The notes under the pieces are model-generated. The model saw nothing but the letters and a program-made list of their open reading frames with translations, had not been told where the DNA came from and searched no databases. From an uncultured Acetatifactor sp. (lineage in GTDB: Bacteria; Bacillota; Clostridia; Lachnospirales; Lachnospiraceae): DNA of 64,000 bases. Made by a program: the position numbers and the translations under genes. Location: positions 86,723 to 150,722 of the forward strand of contig CANPWA010000005.1 in the NCBI GenBank assembly GCA_947581865.1, given 5' to 3'. Positions 19,401 through 29,783 of this stretch are shown here, piece after piece. Numbering within the stretch: the first letter of the stretch is position 1; each line of letters starts with the position of its first letter.

Positions 19401-21138
19401 TGCGGATCTGTTCCACCGTGGCAGGTATCGTGAGGGACGTCACAAAACAATAATCCTGGAACACATCCGAATCGATGGTTCTGATGTAATACGGTCCAAT
19501 GAATTCCGGCAGATCGATGGTCGTGATATTGTTCTCCAGTTCGGTCCCTATCAACATATTACTGCTGTTTACACGGTAAGTTGCCTTCTTTTTGGCGCTC
19601 TCCGTTCCCGCATTCACAGTCAGCTCATAAATATCCTGTTTCTCCAGATTCGATTCATGAAGATAGCTGAAGGCAAAATAATGCTCCTTCGCCGTCTTGT
19701 GCAGTGTGGAGGGATTTGACGCATTGGTGGGTCCCTCAAAATAAAATGTGCCGTGGATAATAGTGCTGTCCGTATACTGCTGTCTGAAAGCTTCATATCC
19801 GAACGTCGCAGCCGCAGCTCCGCTGCCGAAACCTTCCGTGATATTCATGTTGGTATTGCCCACCGTGATGGACTGGAGAGCCAGACATCCCTGGAAGTTG
19901 CTGATATCCACATCCTCCGTAAAACTCCGGGGGAAAGTCACAGACTGCAGCTGTCTGCAGTTCACAAACATATCGCAGCCCAAAGTCTGCAGCGCCACAT
20001 TGCTGTTCGGTCCGCCGCAAAGCTCGATCGAGGTCATCGCCCAGCAGTCCATGAATGCCGCGTCCCCTATCGCCTGCACATTGATGGGCACCGTAAAGCT
20101 GGCCAGCGCCTCACATTTCTCAAAGGCGTGCGCGCCGATGGCAGTGATGTTGGAAGCGGAGTTCAGATTTACCGTATTCATGTTCAGGCAGCCCGCAAAG
20201 GCGTAGTTGCCAATGGTATTCAAAGCATTGCTCAAAGTAATGCTGCGCATGGCAGTACAGCCGTAGAATGCATAGTTGCCGATACCAGAAAGATTATTGC
20301 CCACGATCAGCTCGCGGATGGCGCCCTTTTCCGCAAAAATACCGTTTTGCGGATTTGTGATGACTCCTGCGATCTTCCAGCCGCCCTGGCTATCCGTGGC
20401 GAGATACTGGTTGCCAATGTAGCTCACCGTAATATTCTGAATCCTTCTATGGGTTTCTGCCGTAGCCGGCTTCGGCTCTTCGTCTTTTGTGCCGTTAGGC
20501 TTGAAATCGGCAGTCTCGTAATAGTAAAGCGTCTCTTCCCCGCTCCACTTATCGTAATCGCTATAAAAACAGGGATGGTAACTGACGATTGTTTCCACTT
20601 TCGGATCCGGATCGCTCACATCCTCCGACATGTCCGGCTCCGCCGGCACCTCTGTCTCGGTCCTGTAAAACAGATAGTTGCCTTTGCTGCCGACAGCCAC
20701 ATAGCCCTCTCCCGTTCCCTCCGTAGTGCTGTAATTCAAATACGCGTCCACCTGATCCGGGATGATCAGGGTCCCGTTCTCCAACGCTCCGACATCACTG
20801 TACCCCAGGATCACAGCGATCTTCTGGGGACCGGTCTCGCTGCCTTCGGGCGTCACATAGGCAAACTGGAATTTACCGTCGCCGGTCGTATAGATCTTGG
20901 TATCCTCTTTCAGCTCAGGAATCTTAAAATAATCCTCCATCTTTTCCGCAGTCAGCTTGTCGTGCATTCTGTCTTCTGCCGCCACATGCTTTAACCCTTC
21001 TGTGGGGATTGACGCAACCAGGATCGCGGAAACCAGACATATGGTACCCAAAGTCTTTCTGACTGTCTTTTTCAGCCGCCTGCCCTTCTTTCTGGGTTCT
21101 TTCGTTTTAAGCTCTTTTGTTGTAAGCTCCTTTGCCAT
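16477..21138 (-). CDS. Large BspA-like LRR_5 surface protein with InlB B-repeats and TPKTG cell-wall sorting signal
   Basis: Signal peptide, many LRR_5 units, ~3 InlB-like repeats (GYDFVGWSEEYTGISKDMVIYAMY etc.), C-terminal NTPKTGDG + hydrophobic + KRDKR tail. Start set at MAKELTTKE with AGGAG-N7. Confidence 0.93.
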   Translation of the reverse strand: MAKELTTKELKTKEPRKKGRRLKKTVRKTLGTICLVSAILVASIPTEGLKHVAAEDRMHDKLTAEKMEDYFKIPELKEDTKIYTTGDGKFQFAYVTPEGSETGPQKIAVILGYSDVGALENGTLIIPDQVDAYLNYSTTEGTGEGYVAVGSKGNYLFYRTETEVPAEPDMSEDVSDPDPKVETIVSYHPCFYSDYDKWSGEETLYYYETADFKPNGTKDEEPKPATAETHRRIQNITVSYIGNQYLATDSQGGWKIAGVITNPQNGIFAEKGAIRELIVGNNLSGIGNYAFYGCTAMRSITLSNALNTIGNYAFAGCLNMNTVNLNSASNITAIGAHAFEKCEALASFTVPINVQAIGDAAFMDCWAMTSIELCGGPNSNVALQTLGCDMFVNCRQLQSVTFPRSFTEDVDISNFQGCLALQSITVGNTNMNITEGFGSGAAAATFGYEAFRQQYTDSTIIHGTFYFEGPTNASNPSTLHKTAKEHYFAFSYLHESNLEKQDIYELTVNAGTESAKKKATYRVNSSNMLIGTELENNITTIDLPEFIGPYYIRTIDSDVFQDYCFVTSLTIPATVEQIRTDAFSGCHRLKYVCFENPINLTIDNGAFRTQYVRRHKCGSSALDPNPELTFVGPVSLSSQPFLYAMNEENKISVGDQPDSYITYFSGWPTGLKVRRNPDTHKNELRDYPTLGDLKNPVSSDLYKIYSDIDPETAEKYKDAMSGARSKMTAQADSSSVTGYEKQIWDAVMNIDLPAGIEGIEEGLFKKKEVDSLEEMDDFFQHKVYKTLTAHGLKEVAGDDDPDDGVDSGCFANCTTFGSIALYGDTESIGDYAFKNCKNLQNVTLPDTVTEMGRIPFTGCSELSHVDFQGSTHFNCDNSIIYQLDSAGQKWKIIEYLEGRSSGSVTAAEVDGVRAIAEEAFKDTKVSFVDLSSSSVEQIPAKAFENCEKLIQVILPDSLRSVEDQAFTKCPNLQRIQVPNVYTVFRVDALDTSGEYRPDDLVFVCNEESLAAEYAKTYHFEIDPNGMEIKYKVEWKDWDGTELKTEYVIQGQDAVPPKEEGKDPTVPGHRPGYDFVGWSEEYTGISKDMVIYAMYETEDPEAKKVDVIFYDDDQTTVLYTRRVTIGQVVELPADPVKEGYVFVGWIGDVKAPITQATSFYAKWEEIDGRFVVRFIDYDGTVLNQQLVEPGEDAYEPKTPERQGYTFASWVPSDFTKVSKDLDIYATYVKDDGSSGDDDNPGGSDDDNNFGNGDEKGKFYTLTVQNGSGSGSYLAGSQPVIVANDPPSGQEFSHWTIEPSTTKIASTAVSATVVTMPESNVTVTAHYKAKSGGSLNSNGSVSGNLQNNNSNRPNSNSGAGSTGSTVVIDKNGLSNTGVVSATVKGSSDNFTIKITESSSASEAIVKALQAEYGDISSMKYFPMDISLYDSTGTRKISDTTGLSISITLPLPDSLITYAGNNKVGCVNSSGKLEKLSPRFTTIDGVACVTFTAEHFSPYVIYVDTDNLSASVVVDNTPKTGDGIHPKWFLSIGLACMAVVLFMKRDKRSLQVAKAV

Positions 21139-21142
21139 CTTC

Positions 21143-22366
21143 CTACTCCTTTTCTGCCACTTTTTTGGCAACCACTACAAAACGCCCGTTTTTCTCCTGA
21201 TAGTCACAGGTGGAGAGCGTCAAAAGTCTGTCCCCGTAACTTGCGGTGACTCCGGTGTCATACAGGGAGTCCGCTGCCATCTCGTTCATATTGGAATCAA
21301 ATTCTTTTTCACTCAAAGCATCGATGAACTGATAATATTTAAAGACCACTTCTCCCTCGCTGTAAACCCGGGAGCGGAACACATACATCACCTCATAAAT
21401 ACCCTTCTCATAAATCGTGTCAAAATCTATGTATCTGTGTTCCTCAAAATACTTCTGATCACTGTATCTGTCCAGACTGCCGAACATCTTCCCGCTCTTC
21501 ATATGATGCCCGTAGAGGATCAGATTGGTGCTGGGTTTTAACACATCGCAATCCTTATCCATAAAGATCGAACCGTTCTTGTCATATTCCTGATTCAGAT
21601 TGTGGTCAAGATAATACTCATTGTCGTCTGTCTGCATGACAGGGTAATCTATATTTGTATCGTCAATTTTGATCCATCCGATTAGCTTTTTATTCTTATT
21701 TACCAAATTTTTATATTCGTCCAGCACTTCGGGAATCTCCTGTTCCCCCTCTTCGGTATAGTGGATCACCACTTCCTCCGTAGTCTGCCGGGACGGCATG
21801 GCGCCGGCATCCGCCTTCGCCTTCAGGGCAATAAGCTCATCGTAATTATTGGTGGTGCGCTGGTTAAAATAGAGATAAACGCAGAAATATCCCAGACACA
21901 CGGCGGCCGCCGCGGCACATAGCGCCACGGTCCATTTCCTGCGCTTCTCCTGTCTGCGCAGCTCTTCCTGCACCTCCTCTTCGGAGACGGGACGGGAACT
22001 GCCCTCCGCCGCCCGCGCCTTTGTTTTCTCTGCCTTACGCCCGGCTCCGGCGTTCCTCTTTCCTGCCGTTTTGCCGGCGGCTTTGCCCTTCCCTGCGCAG
22101 CGGGATTTTATCTGTTTGATCCGCTCCGCAAGCTCATCCTCAAAATCCTGTCCTAAAAGCGTATAAAATTTATATTTCCCACTCTTCACTTCGCCCAGCA
22201 GCCGGGTAAGCTCTTCCAGGGTATAAGATGCAGACTCCTTTCGCAGTCTGTCCATGATCTCTTTATCCCGCAGCGCCCTCTTATAGTCCGCCTCCGTGCG
22301 AAAGCTGCGGTCTTCAACGATGTATTCCTTCTGCGCCATATCATCATCCCTGTTTTGTCCATACAA
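21143..22366 (-). CDS. Class B sortase with long basic N-terminal extension
   Basis: Sortase core WIKIDDTNIDYPVMQTDDNEYYLDHNL..LYGHHMKSGKMFGSLDRY..LLTLSTCDY (His/Cys active-site motifs). Confidence 0.93.
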   Translation of the reverse strand: MYGQNRDDDMAQKEYIVEDRSFRTEADYKRALRDKEIMDRLRKESASYTLEELTRLLGEVKSGKYKFYTLLGQDFEDELAERIKQIKSRCAGKGKAAGKTAGKRNAGAGRKAEKTKARAAEGSSRPVSEEEVQEELRRQEKRRKWTVALCAAAAAVCLGYFCVYLYFNQRTTNNYDELIALKAKADAGAMPSRQTTEEVVIHYTEEGEQEIPEVLDEYKNLVNKNKKLIGWIKIDDTNIDYPVMQTDDNEYYLDHNLNQEYDKNGSIFMDKDCDVLKPSTNLILYGHHMKSGKMFGSLDRYSDQKYFEEHRYIDFDTIYEKGIYEVMYVFRSRVYSEGEVVFKYYQFIDALSEKEFDSNMNEMAADSLYDTGVTASYGDRLLTLSTCDYQEKNGRFVVVAKKVAEKE

Positions 22367-22547
22367 AACCTATTCTGTCTATTACTTTTATTTTACTATA
22401 TCTCACAATTTATGCAAGTCTTTTCTCCGCATTCGACACCTTCCCGTTAAACTCCTTTCAAGAAATCTATCGGGAAACAGAAACATAGACATGCCGCCCC
22501 GCATACAATACACCATAAATAAAAACTCTATTGTGGAGGCAAATATT

Positions 22548-22856
22548 ATGAGCAATCTGACTTCTGGAAACTGCGGCTGTGGCACCAGCAACAGCAGTAT
22601 CTTCGGCGGCAATAGCTGTACCTGGATCATCCTGTTACTGCTTTTCTGCGGCGGCAACAATGGCTGTGGCTGCGGCAACGGCACCAGTCTCTTTAACAAC
22701 AACGGCAACGGCTGCTGTGAGTCATTGATCTGGCTGCTGCTTCTGAGCGCCTTCTGCGGCAACAACAACGGCTGCGGATGCGGCAACGGCACCAGCAATG
22801 CCAGCTACAACAACGGCTGCGGATGTGATTCCTACAACAACGGCTGCGGATGCTGA
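22548..22856 (+). CDS. Cys/Gly/Asn-rich small protein with internal duplication (HCB/chorion-class-like)
   Basis: ATG preceded by GGAGG-N8. MSNLTSGNCGCGTSNSS..CTWIILLLLFCGGNNGCGCGNGTS..CESLIWLLLLSAFCGNNNGCGCGNGTS..NNGCGC. Confidence 0.85.
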   Translation: MSNLTSGNCGCGTSNSSIFGGNSCTWIILLLLFCGGNNGCGCGNGTSLFNNNGNGCCESLIWLLLLSAFCGNNNGCGCGNGTSNASYNNGCGCDSYNNGCGC

Positions 22857-22874
22857 TCTGCAGCACAGGTAAGG

Positions 22875-22898
22875 CAGGCTCCTTCGGGGGCCTGTTTT
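22875..22898 (+). terminator. Intrinsic terminator after the Cys-rich gene
   Basis: CAGGCTCC-TTCG-GGGGCCTG-TTTT, UUCG tetraloop. Confidence 0.85.
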
Positions 22899-22978
22899 GC
22901 ATGACAGATCTGCCTGCCATATTTTTCCTTCCGGAAGCATAAAATACATTGACAAATCGTAAATTACAGGAGGTCAAT

Positions 22979-23419
22979 ATGGACGGCGATCATCCGGATA
23001 AGATCATGGCGTTTGACGCCCTTTTTACAACCAACCATATTCGGATGATGAAGCTGCTCTTAGGTTATCTGGAGCCTCCCCTTCAGGGAAAACTTGCCGT
23101 CTATATCAAATTTCTGGAGCTTCAGTACACGCTCACGTTCTTTCACCGTACTCCCCGCGCCTCCCTCTGCCCGGGGGCAGATATGCAGGGCAGAGGCGCA
23201 GACTACACTGCCATTTTGGATGAAATACTCCCCTTCTGCTCCTCCTCGGAGAGAGAAACCCTGGAAACGATCCGGAATACGCTCCAAAATTTCCAGAACA
23301 TGCAGGAAATGATGGAAACCATACAGATGCTCCGGGAAGTCTCGCCGGAGATGTTCTCCGGCGAAGGCGCGGATATGTCACAGATGATGCAGATGATGCA
23401 GGGAATGTTCGATAGTTAA
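22979..23419 (+). CDS. Conserved-looking small protein of unknown function
   Basis: AGGAGG-N5-ATG; MDGDHPDKIMAFDALFTTNHIRMMKLLLGYLEPPLQ..., Met-rich C-terminus MSQMMQMMQGMF. Confidence 0.8.
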   Translation: MDGDHPDKIMAFDALFTTNHIRMMKLLLGYLEPPLQGKLAVYIKFLELQYTLTFFHRTPRASLCPGADMQGRGADYTAILDEILPFCSSSERETLETIRNTLQNFQNMQEMMETIQMLREVSPEMFSGEGADMSQMMQMMQGMFDS

Positions 23420-23465
23420 GGAATCAGCCGGATCAGAATGTAAAAGCCAAGGAGGGAATTTATAT

Positions 23466-23786
23466 ATGACAGAGCCAAACTCCCGTCCCGCATGGATGGA
23501 CGATGAACTGGTAAAAGATATCCCCGGGGAAAAGCTGGATTTTCTGAACAAACTGTTCAACGAGACCAATGCCCGGCGATCGGACGCTTCGGGACCCAGA
23601 AGCCAGAAAGAGATGCTGATGCTCATGATGCCGCTCATACGTCAGGCAAAAGCCGCAGATCTCTCCTTCACGCCGCAGGAGCTTCAGGCGGCGGCTGCCG
23701 CGATCAGAAAATACAGTACTGCCGAAGAACTCAGGCAAATCGACAAATTCTACAGCCAGCATAACAATTTCCAGCCAAAACCCTGA
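23466..23786 (+). CDS. Small protein of unknown function
   Basis: AGGAGG upstream of ATG; MTEPNSRPAWMDDELVKDIPGEKLDFLNKLFNETNARR..., helical. Confidence 0.8.
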   Translation: MTEPNSRPAWMDDELVKDIPGEKLDFLNKLFNETNARRSDASGPRSQKEMLMLMMPLIRQAKAADLSFTPQELQAAAAAIRKYSTAEELRQIDKFYSQHNNFQPKP

Positions 23787-23840
23787 AAAGAACGAACCAA
23801 AAAACTGCTCCGATATCTCAAAGACCGCCTTCTACAGCAA

Positions 23841-23867
23841 AACAGTTCAGCCGCCGGCTGAACTGTT
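23841..23867. terminator. Bidirectional terminator between convergent genes
   Basis: AACAGTTCAGCC-GCC-GGCTGAACTGTT, perfect 12-bp stem, TTTTGCT on the minus side. Confidence 0.8.
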
Positions 23868-23909
23868 CCCCTGTTATCCACTGCTTTGGACCTGTCTTCC
23901 TGTTATCTT

Positions 23910-26321
23910 TTACTTTGCCACAATATTGACAAGGCGCCCCGGAACATAAATTTCCTTCACGATGTCTCCGGTGAGCTTATCGCCCAGCGCTTCCTTCGCC
24001 ATGGCGATGACAGTATCCTTGTCCGCATCCTTTTCCACCATGATGGCAGCGCGCATCTTACCGTTCACCTGGACACCCACCTCCACGGTGCTCTCCACGG
24101 TCTTGGCCTCATCATACTCCGGCCAGACGGTCTGGTAGATCCTGCCCTCATAGCCTGCCGTCTGCCACAGCTCCTCCGTGATATGGGGCGCCACGGGATT
24201 GAGCAGGGTGAGCAGGGTTTTATACTCTCCCCTGGTCACGGAATTTTTCCGGTAAAACTCATTGATCAGCGCCATCATCGCCGCAATGGCAGTGTTATAT
24301 TTTAAACTCTCGTAGTCGCCGGACACCTTTTTGATGGTCTGGTGCATCTTCGTCTCCAGATCCGCGCTGTAACCGTCTTCGTCCGTCAGAATATCCTGAA
24401 GTTTCCACACCCTCTCCAGGAATCTCCTGCAGCCCTTCACGCCGTCCTCGCTCCATGCCGCGGACAGATCGAAGGCACCGATGAACATCTCATAGGTCCG
24501 CAGGGTGTCCGCGCCATAATCCTGCACGATGTCGTCGGGATTGACCACATTTCCCCGGGACTTGGACATCTTCTCGCCGTTGGAGCCCAGGATCATGCCA
24601 TGGCTGGTACGCTTCTGATAGGGCTCGGGGCAGGGCACCACCTTCTGGTCATAGAGAAACCGGTGCCAGAACCTGGAGTAGAGAAGATGCAGTGTGGTGT
24701 GCTCCATACCGCCATTGTACCAGTCCACAGGCATCCAATACTCCAAAGCCTCCTTACTCGCCAAAGCTTCCTTGTTGCCGGGATCGGTGTAGCGCAGGAA
24801 ATACCAGGAGGAACCTGCCCACTGAGGCATGGTGTCCGTCTCCCGCTTTGCGGGACCGCCGCAGCAGGGACAGGTGGTGTTCACCCAGTCCGTCATGGCC
24901 GCCAGGGGGGATTCCCCGTTGTCGGTGGGCTCATAGGATTCCACCTCGGGGAGCATCAGCGGAAGCTCGCTCTCATCGAGAGGCACAAAACCGCACTTGT
25001 CACAGTGCACGATGGGAATGGGCTCGCCCCAGTAACGCTGTCTGGAGAACACCCAGTCCCTGAGCTTGAAATTGGTCTTGCTGTTGCCAATCCCCTTCTC
25101 CTCCAGGTATTCGATGATCTTTTTCTTGGCATCCGCCACGGATAGCCCATTGAGGAACTCGGAATTGACAAGGGTTCCGGTGGCAACATCCGTGTAGACC
25201 TGCTCCTGTACGCTGACCGGGCTGCCTGCCACTACCTCGATGATCGGAAGGTTAAATTTCTTCGCAAAATCCCAGTCTCTCTCGTCGTGGGCAGGAACCG
25301 CCATGATGGCTCCGGTCCCATAGGTCATCAGCACATAGTCGGAGATCCAGATGGGAATCTCCTTGCCGTTTACAGGATTCGTGGCAGTCAGCCCTTCGAT
25401 CTCCACACCTGTCTTGTCCTTGACAAGCTCCGTGCGCTCAAAATCGGATTTTTTCGCCGCCTGCTCCCGGTACGCCACCAGCGCGTCATAGTTTCCGATC
25501 TCATCCTTATAGCGCTCGATCAGGGGATGTTCCGGGGAAATGACCATATAGGTCGCTCCAAAGAGCGTGTCCGGCCGGGTGGTGTAGACCCTGAGCTTCT
25601 CCTCCTTGCCCGTGAGCGCAAAGTCCACCTCCGCGCCCTGGCTCTTGCCGATCCAGTTTTTCTGGGAGACCTTGACACGCTCGATATAATCCACGGTGTC
25701 CAGCCCCTGGATCAGTTTGTCCGCGTACTCCGTGATCTTGAGCATCCACTGGCTCTTGACCCTTCTGACCACTTCGGAGCCGCAGCGCTCGCACACACCG
25801 TTTACCACTTCCTCATTGGCCAGTCCCACTTTACAGGAAGTACACCAGTTGATGGGCATCTCGGATTTGTACGCCAGCCCCGCCTTGAAAAGTTTTAAGA
25901 AAATCCACTGGGTCCATTTATAGTAATCGGGATCCGTGGTATTGATCTCCCTGTCCCAGTCAAAGGAATATCCCAGCGCGTGAAGCTGTCCCTTGAAGCG
26001 TTTCACATTCTCTGCCGTCACGATCCTGGGATGGATGTGATTCTTGATCGCATAATTCTCGGTGGGCAGCCCGAAAGCGTCCCAACCCATGGGATAGAGC
26101 ACATTATAGCCCTGCATCCTGCGCTTTCTCGCCACGATATCCAGCGCCGTGTAGGGACGGGGATGTCCCACATGAAGCCCCTGTCCGGAGGGATAGGGAA
26201 ACTCCACCAGCGCATAATATTTGGGTTTGGAATAGTCATCGGAGGTCTTGAACGCCTTTTCGTCGTCCCAGATCTTCTGCCATTTCTGTTCCACCTCATG
26301 GTGATTGTACGGTACTGCCAT
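23910..26321 (-). CDS. leuS: Leucyl-tRNA synthetase
   Basis: [22 protein letters not shown] and [15 protein letters not shown]. Confidence 0.97.
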   Translation of the reverse strand: MAVPYNHHEVEQKWQKIWDDEKAFKTSDDYSKPKYYALVEFPYPSGQGLHVGHPRPYTALDIVARKRRMQGYNVLYPMGWDAFGLPTENYAIKNHIHPRIVTAENVKRFKGQLHALGYSFDWDREINTTDPDYYKWTQWIFLKLFKAGLAYKSEMPINWCTSCKVGLANEEVVNGVCERCGSEVVRRVKSQWMLKITEYADKLIQGLDTVDYIERVKVSQKNWIGKSQGAEVDFALTGKEEKLRVYTTRPDTLFGATYMVISPEHPLIERYKDEIGNYDALVAYREQAAKKSDFERTELVKDKTGVEIEGLTATNPVNGKEIPIWISDYVLMTYGTGAIMAVPAHDERDWDFAKKFNLPIIEVVAGSPVSVQEQVYTDVATGTLVNSEFLNGLSVADAKKKIIEYLEEKGIGNSKTNFKLRDWVFSRQRYWGEPIPIVHCDKCGFVPLDESELPLMLPEVESYEPTDNGESPLAAMTDWVNTTCPCCGGPAKRETDTMPQWAGSSWYFLRYTDPGNKEALASKEALEYWMPVDWYNGGMEHTTLHLLYSRFWHRFLYDQKVVPCPEPYQKRTSHGMILGSNGEKMSKSRGNVVNPDDIVQDYGADTLRTYEMFIGAFDLSAAWSEDGVKGCRRFLERVWKLQDILTDEDGYSADLETKMHQTIKKVSGDYESLKYNTAIAAMMALINEFYRKNSVTRGEYKTLLTLLNPVAPHITEELWQTAGYEGRIYQTVWPEYDEAKTVESTVEVGVQVNGKMRAAIMVEKDADKDTVIAMAKEALGDKLTGDIVKEIYVPGRLVNIVAK

Positions 26322-26547
26322 ATTTTGTGCCCTCTTTTCCTCTTATTTCTTTTGGGACCATGCCCGGTTGTTTCGCCGTCTTCCGGTGCCTGCCCCTCTG
26401 AGCAATCCAAAATGCCACATTTAGTCAATTATAAACCCACAAAATTAAATTTACAACACAAAAATGCAACAGCGCCCATATACGTCAATTATAAAAAGGA
26501 ATTTTATGCCTGAAATAAGCATGTAAATCTTGACATCCAAAAAAATC

Positions 26548-26578
26548 AAGGAAAAACACACTTCGGATGTTTTTCCTT
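26548..26578 (-). terminator. Terminator downstream of tmRNA
   Basis: AAGGAAAAACA-N9-TGTTTTTCCTT, perfect 11-bp stem, GATTTTTTT on the minus strand. Confidence 0.8.
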
Positions 26579-26653
26579 TCCCTGTAAAGACGATATTTGA
26601 TTGCCGCATCGTTTTGAAAACGCCGCAAACGCCGATGAATACGGCATTTTTAG

Positions 26654-27006
26654 TGGAGTAGACGGGAGTCGAACCCGTGTCCAAAAGCCCATTCCCTGTC
26701 CTTCTACTATCATAGTCCGTTATTGCGGGCGGGCCTGCCCCGCCCTGTTCCCTCCTCCTGCCGGAAACGAACAGCCGGCCGGATTCGGTAGCTCCTGATA
26801 CGCCCATGTGCCCGGAGCCCGTCACATGTCGTTTCTCACATAGTCGATGCCCGGATTCTAAAGTGTGAGTGCCCTAGAGCGGACAGCAGCCCTTAGGCTG
26901 CGTATGCTAAATTATCTTCAGCGTTTATTTTTATTCTGCCATTTAACGCATCGCTTGCGGATAGCTTCTCCAGCTGCAGGACCCCTGTCGAAACCTTTAC
27001 TACCCC
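26654..27006 (-). ncRNA. ssrA: tmRNA (transfer-messenger RNA)
   Basis: 5' GGGGTAG pairs with 3' CTACTCC-A; TTTCGACAGGGG near the 5' end, GGGTTCGACTCCCGTC T-arm at the 3' end; tag frame ends GCT GAA GAT AAT TTA GCA TAC GCA GCC TAA (AEDNLAYAA). Confidence 0.96.
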
Positions 27007-27086
27007 ATATATGATTTTCTGATCCTATTATAGTTGTTATCTATGCCCGGGTCAACACCCCCATTCCTTAATTTTCTCTTAAATGC

Positions 27087-27554
27087 CTATAGATTTTTTA
27101 CTTTGAATTCTCTCTCTGTCTCCCGTCTTGCATCTTTCCTGGCTATGCTCTCCCGCTTATCGTAGAGCTTCTTGCCCCGGGCAAGCCCGATCTGCAGTTT
27201 CACCCTGCCCTCCTTAAAATATACCTGGAGGGGAACCAGAGTATAACCCTTCTCTTTGATCTTCCCTTCCAGCTTATTGATCTCACAGCGGTGCATCAGA
27301 AGCTTTTTTACGCGCAGAGGGTCCTTGTTGAACAGATTGCCTTTTTCATAAGGGGAAACGTGCATACCATAGACGAAGACCTCCCCGTTTTCAATGCGCA
27401 CAAAACTCTCCTTGATACTGCATTTCCCCATGCGGATCGATTTGACTTCCGTGCCGTGAAGCGCCACTCCGGTCTCGTAGGTCTCATCGATAAAATAGTC
27501 ATGATATGCCTTCTTGTTGTTGGCGACAAGTTTCTGTGTCTCTTTTTGTGCCAT
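27087..27554 (-). CDS. smpB: SsrA-binding protein SmpB
   Basis: [47 protein letters not shown]8-ATG. Confidence 0.97.
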   Translation of the reverse strand: MAQKETQKLVANNKKAYHDYFIDETYETGVALHGTEVKSIRMGKCSIKESFVRIENGEVFVYGMHVSPYEKGNLFNKDPLRVKKLLMHRCEINKLEGKIKEKGYTLVPLQVYFKEGRVKLQIGLARGKKLYDKRESIARKDARRETEREFKVKNL

Positions 27555-27555
27555 G

Positions 27556-29751
27556 TCATCGTCCTCCCAGTTCAAAATCTATGGTGCGGTTAAATCTGTC
27601 GCAGCCGATGACCCGGACACGCAGCGGCATTCCAAGCCGGAAACTCTGACCCGTACTCTCCCCCACCATCTCGCAGGAATTTTCATTGTAATAAAAATAA
27701 TCTCCTGTCAGCCGGGACACATGTACCAGCCCCTCTACAGTGTTGGGGAGCTCCACATAGATGCCCCAGGAAGTGACTCCGGAGACCAGCCCGTCGAACT
27801 CCTCTCCCATATGCCCTTCCATATACTCCACTTTCTTCAGCTTGTCTGTCTCCCGTTCCGCCTCGTCGGCGCGCCGTTCCAGCCGGGAAGATTCCTTCGC
27901 CACATCGGGAAGGATCTCCCGGTAGTGGGCGATGCGTTCATCGCTTAACCTTCCCCGCAGATGTTCCTTAATGATACGGTGTATCTGTAAATCCGGATAG
28001 CGACGGATAGGAGAAGTAAAATGGCAGTAAAACCGGCAGGCAAGACCGAAATGCCCGCTGGCGGCTACACTGTACTTCGCCTGCTTCATGCTGCGCAGGG
28101 CAAGTCTTGCGATCATCGGTTCCTCCAAAGTCCCCGCCGCCTTCTCCAAGAGTTTCTGGATTTCCTTGGGGTGGACTTCCTCACTTCCCACCTTGCTCCC
28201 CCGTTTGTTCATGGATTTCATATAATACCCGAAGTTGTTGATAAACAGAGAAAGCTTCTGTATGCGGTCCGGATCAGGCACATCATGGACACGGTAGACA
28301 AAGGGCATATCCATCCAGTAAAAATGCTGTGCCACCGTCTCGTTCGCCGCCAGCATAAAATCTTCTATCATATCCGTTGCGACATTCCTCTCATAGGGTC
28401 TGATATCCAGAGGATGCCCTTTGGAATCCAGCAAAATTCTGCATTCCGGGAAGTCGAACCCCACGGCTCCCCGCCTGTGGCGCTTTTCCCGCAGGATTGC
28501 CGACAGATCCCTCATCTGACAGAGCATGGGCATGAGGGGCTCATATTCTCCCGGATCACAGTTTCCCCCTCCGTCTTCCTCCAGCAGTTCCTTCACCTGC
28601 GTGTAGGACATTCTCCTGTCCACCCGGATGACGGACTCGCAGATTTCATAGTCCGTGATCTCCCCCTTTAAGTCGATCTCCATCAGACAGCTGAGCGCCA
28701 GCCGGTCCGTTCCCGCATTCAGCGAACAGATCCCGTTGGACAGCGCATGGGGAAGCATGGGGATCACCCTGTCCACCAGATACACACTGGTTCCCCGTTT
28801 GAGCGCCTCCCTGTCAAGGGCAGAATTCTCCTGCACATAGTTTGCCACATCGGCAATATGCACACCCAGACGGTAATGAGCACCGTCAAAGGAAACGCTG
28901 ACGGCATCGTCCAGGTCCTTCGCATCTTCGCCGTCGATGGTCACCATGGTCACATCCCGCAGATTCCGCCGCCCTGCGCAGTCCGCCTCGGAGACCTCCT
29001 GAGACACCCGCGCAGCCTGGTTCATGATCTTTTCCGAAAATTCCACCGGCAGTTCATATGCCCGCACAATGGTCATAACATCCACGCCCGGGTCATTGAT
29101 ATGCCCCAGGATCTCCACAATTTTTCCCTCGGGGTTTAAACGCCTTTCCTCCGGTCCGCTGGCGGGCTGCCCCGCGTCCGAACCGTAATCCGTTATCTCC
29201 ACGACCACCTTATGCCCGGTCACAGCCCCCTGGGAATGCTCCAGAGGCACAAAAATATCACAGGGCAGTTTCCCGTTGTCGGGAAGGACAAATCCGTAAT
29301 TTCCCCTGCCGCGCTCAAAGGTTCCCACCAGCGTGGTGATCCCGTGTGAGAGAACGCGAAGCACCTGCGCCTCCTGACGTCTTCCGCGGTCTGACGACTT
29401 TAAGAGCGCCACCTGCACGATGTCTTTGTGGAAGGCTCCGCCCGTCTTGCCCTCAGGGATAAACAGATCCTCCGCTCTTCCCTCGATCTCCACGAATCCA
29501 AAGCCCTTGGCATTGCTGATAAAGGTCCCCGTGAGGATGCTGCCGTCGCCCTTGATATATTTTCCCTTCGGAGTGAGCATCAGTCTGCCCTCCTGCACAA
29601 GCTCACGCAGGATGTCCGAAAGTTCTTCTCTCTCCGCCCGGTCCACCTGCATGAAGGAAGCCAGCTCTTTTTCCTTCATGGGCGTATAGAAATCCGACTC
29701 CGCAAGTTCACATATTTTCTTTTTTCTCTCCCGTCTTTTTTCTTCACTCAT
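27556..29751 (-). CDS. rnr: Ribonuclease R (RNase II/R family)
   Basis: Cold-shock/OB domains, [30 protein letters not shown]-terminal S1. Start likely [12 protein letters not shown]. Confidence 0.95.
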   Translation of the reverse strand: MSEEKRRERKKKICELAESDFYTPMKEKELASFMQVDRAEREELSDILRELVQEGRLMLTPKGKYIKGDGSILTGTFISNAKGFGFVEIEGRAEDLFIPEGKTGGAFHKDIVQVALLKSSDRGRRQEAQVLRVLSHGITTLVGTFERGRGNYGFVLPDNGKLPCDIFVPLEHSQGAVTGHKVVVEITDYGSDAGQPASGPEERRLNPEGKIVEILGHINDPGVDVMTIVRAYELPVEFSEKIMNQAARVSQEVSEADCAGRRNLRDVTMVTIDGEDAKDLDDAVSVSFDGAHYRLGVHIADVANYVQENSALDREALKRGTSVYLVDRVIPMLPHALSNGICSLNAGTDRLALSCLMEIDLKGEITDYEICESVIRVDRRMSYTQVKELLEEDGGGNCDPGEYEPLMPMLCQMRDLSAILREKRHRRGAVGFDFPECRILLDSKGHPLDIRPYERNVATDMIEDFMLAANETVAQHFYWMDMPFVYRVHDVPDPDRIQKLSLFINNFGYYMKSMNKRGSKVGSEEVHPKEIQKLLEKAAGTLEEPMIARLALRSMKQAKYSVAASGHFGLACRFYCHFTSPIRRYPDLQIHRIIKEHLRGRLSDERIAHYREILPDVAKESSRLERRADEAERETDKLKKVEYMEGHMGEEFDGLVSGVTSWGIYVELPNTVEGLVHVSRLTGDYFYYNENSCEMVGESTGQSFRLGMPLRVRVIGCDRFNRTIDFELGGR

Positions 29752-29783
29752 ATCTTTTTCCGGCTCTGTTTTTTTCAAAAAGA

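Noticed and set aside
19753-20994. 413-aa plus-strand ORF opposite the LRR protein
   Set aside because: Antisense shadow of a repeat-rich gene.
22296-22547. N-terminal extension of the Cys-rich ORF
   Set aside because: Antisense to the sortase 5' end; a strong RBS precedes the internal ATG at 22548.
26322-26547. T-box leader upstream of leuS
   Set aside because: No recognisable T-box sequence (GGTGGNACCGCG-like) on the minus strand.
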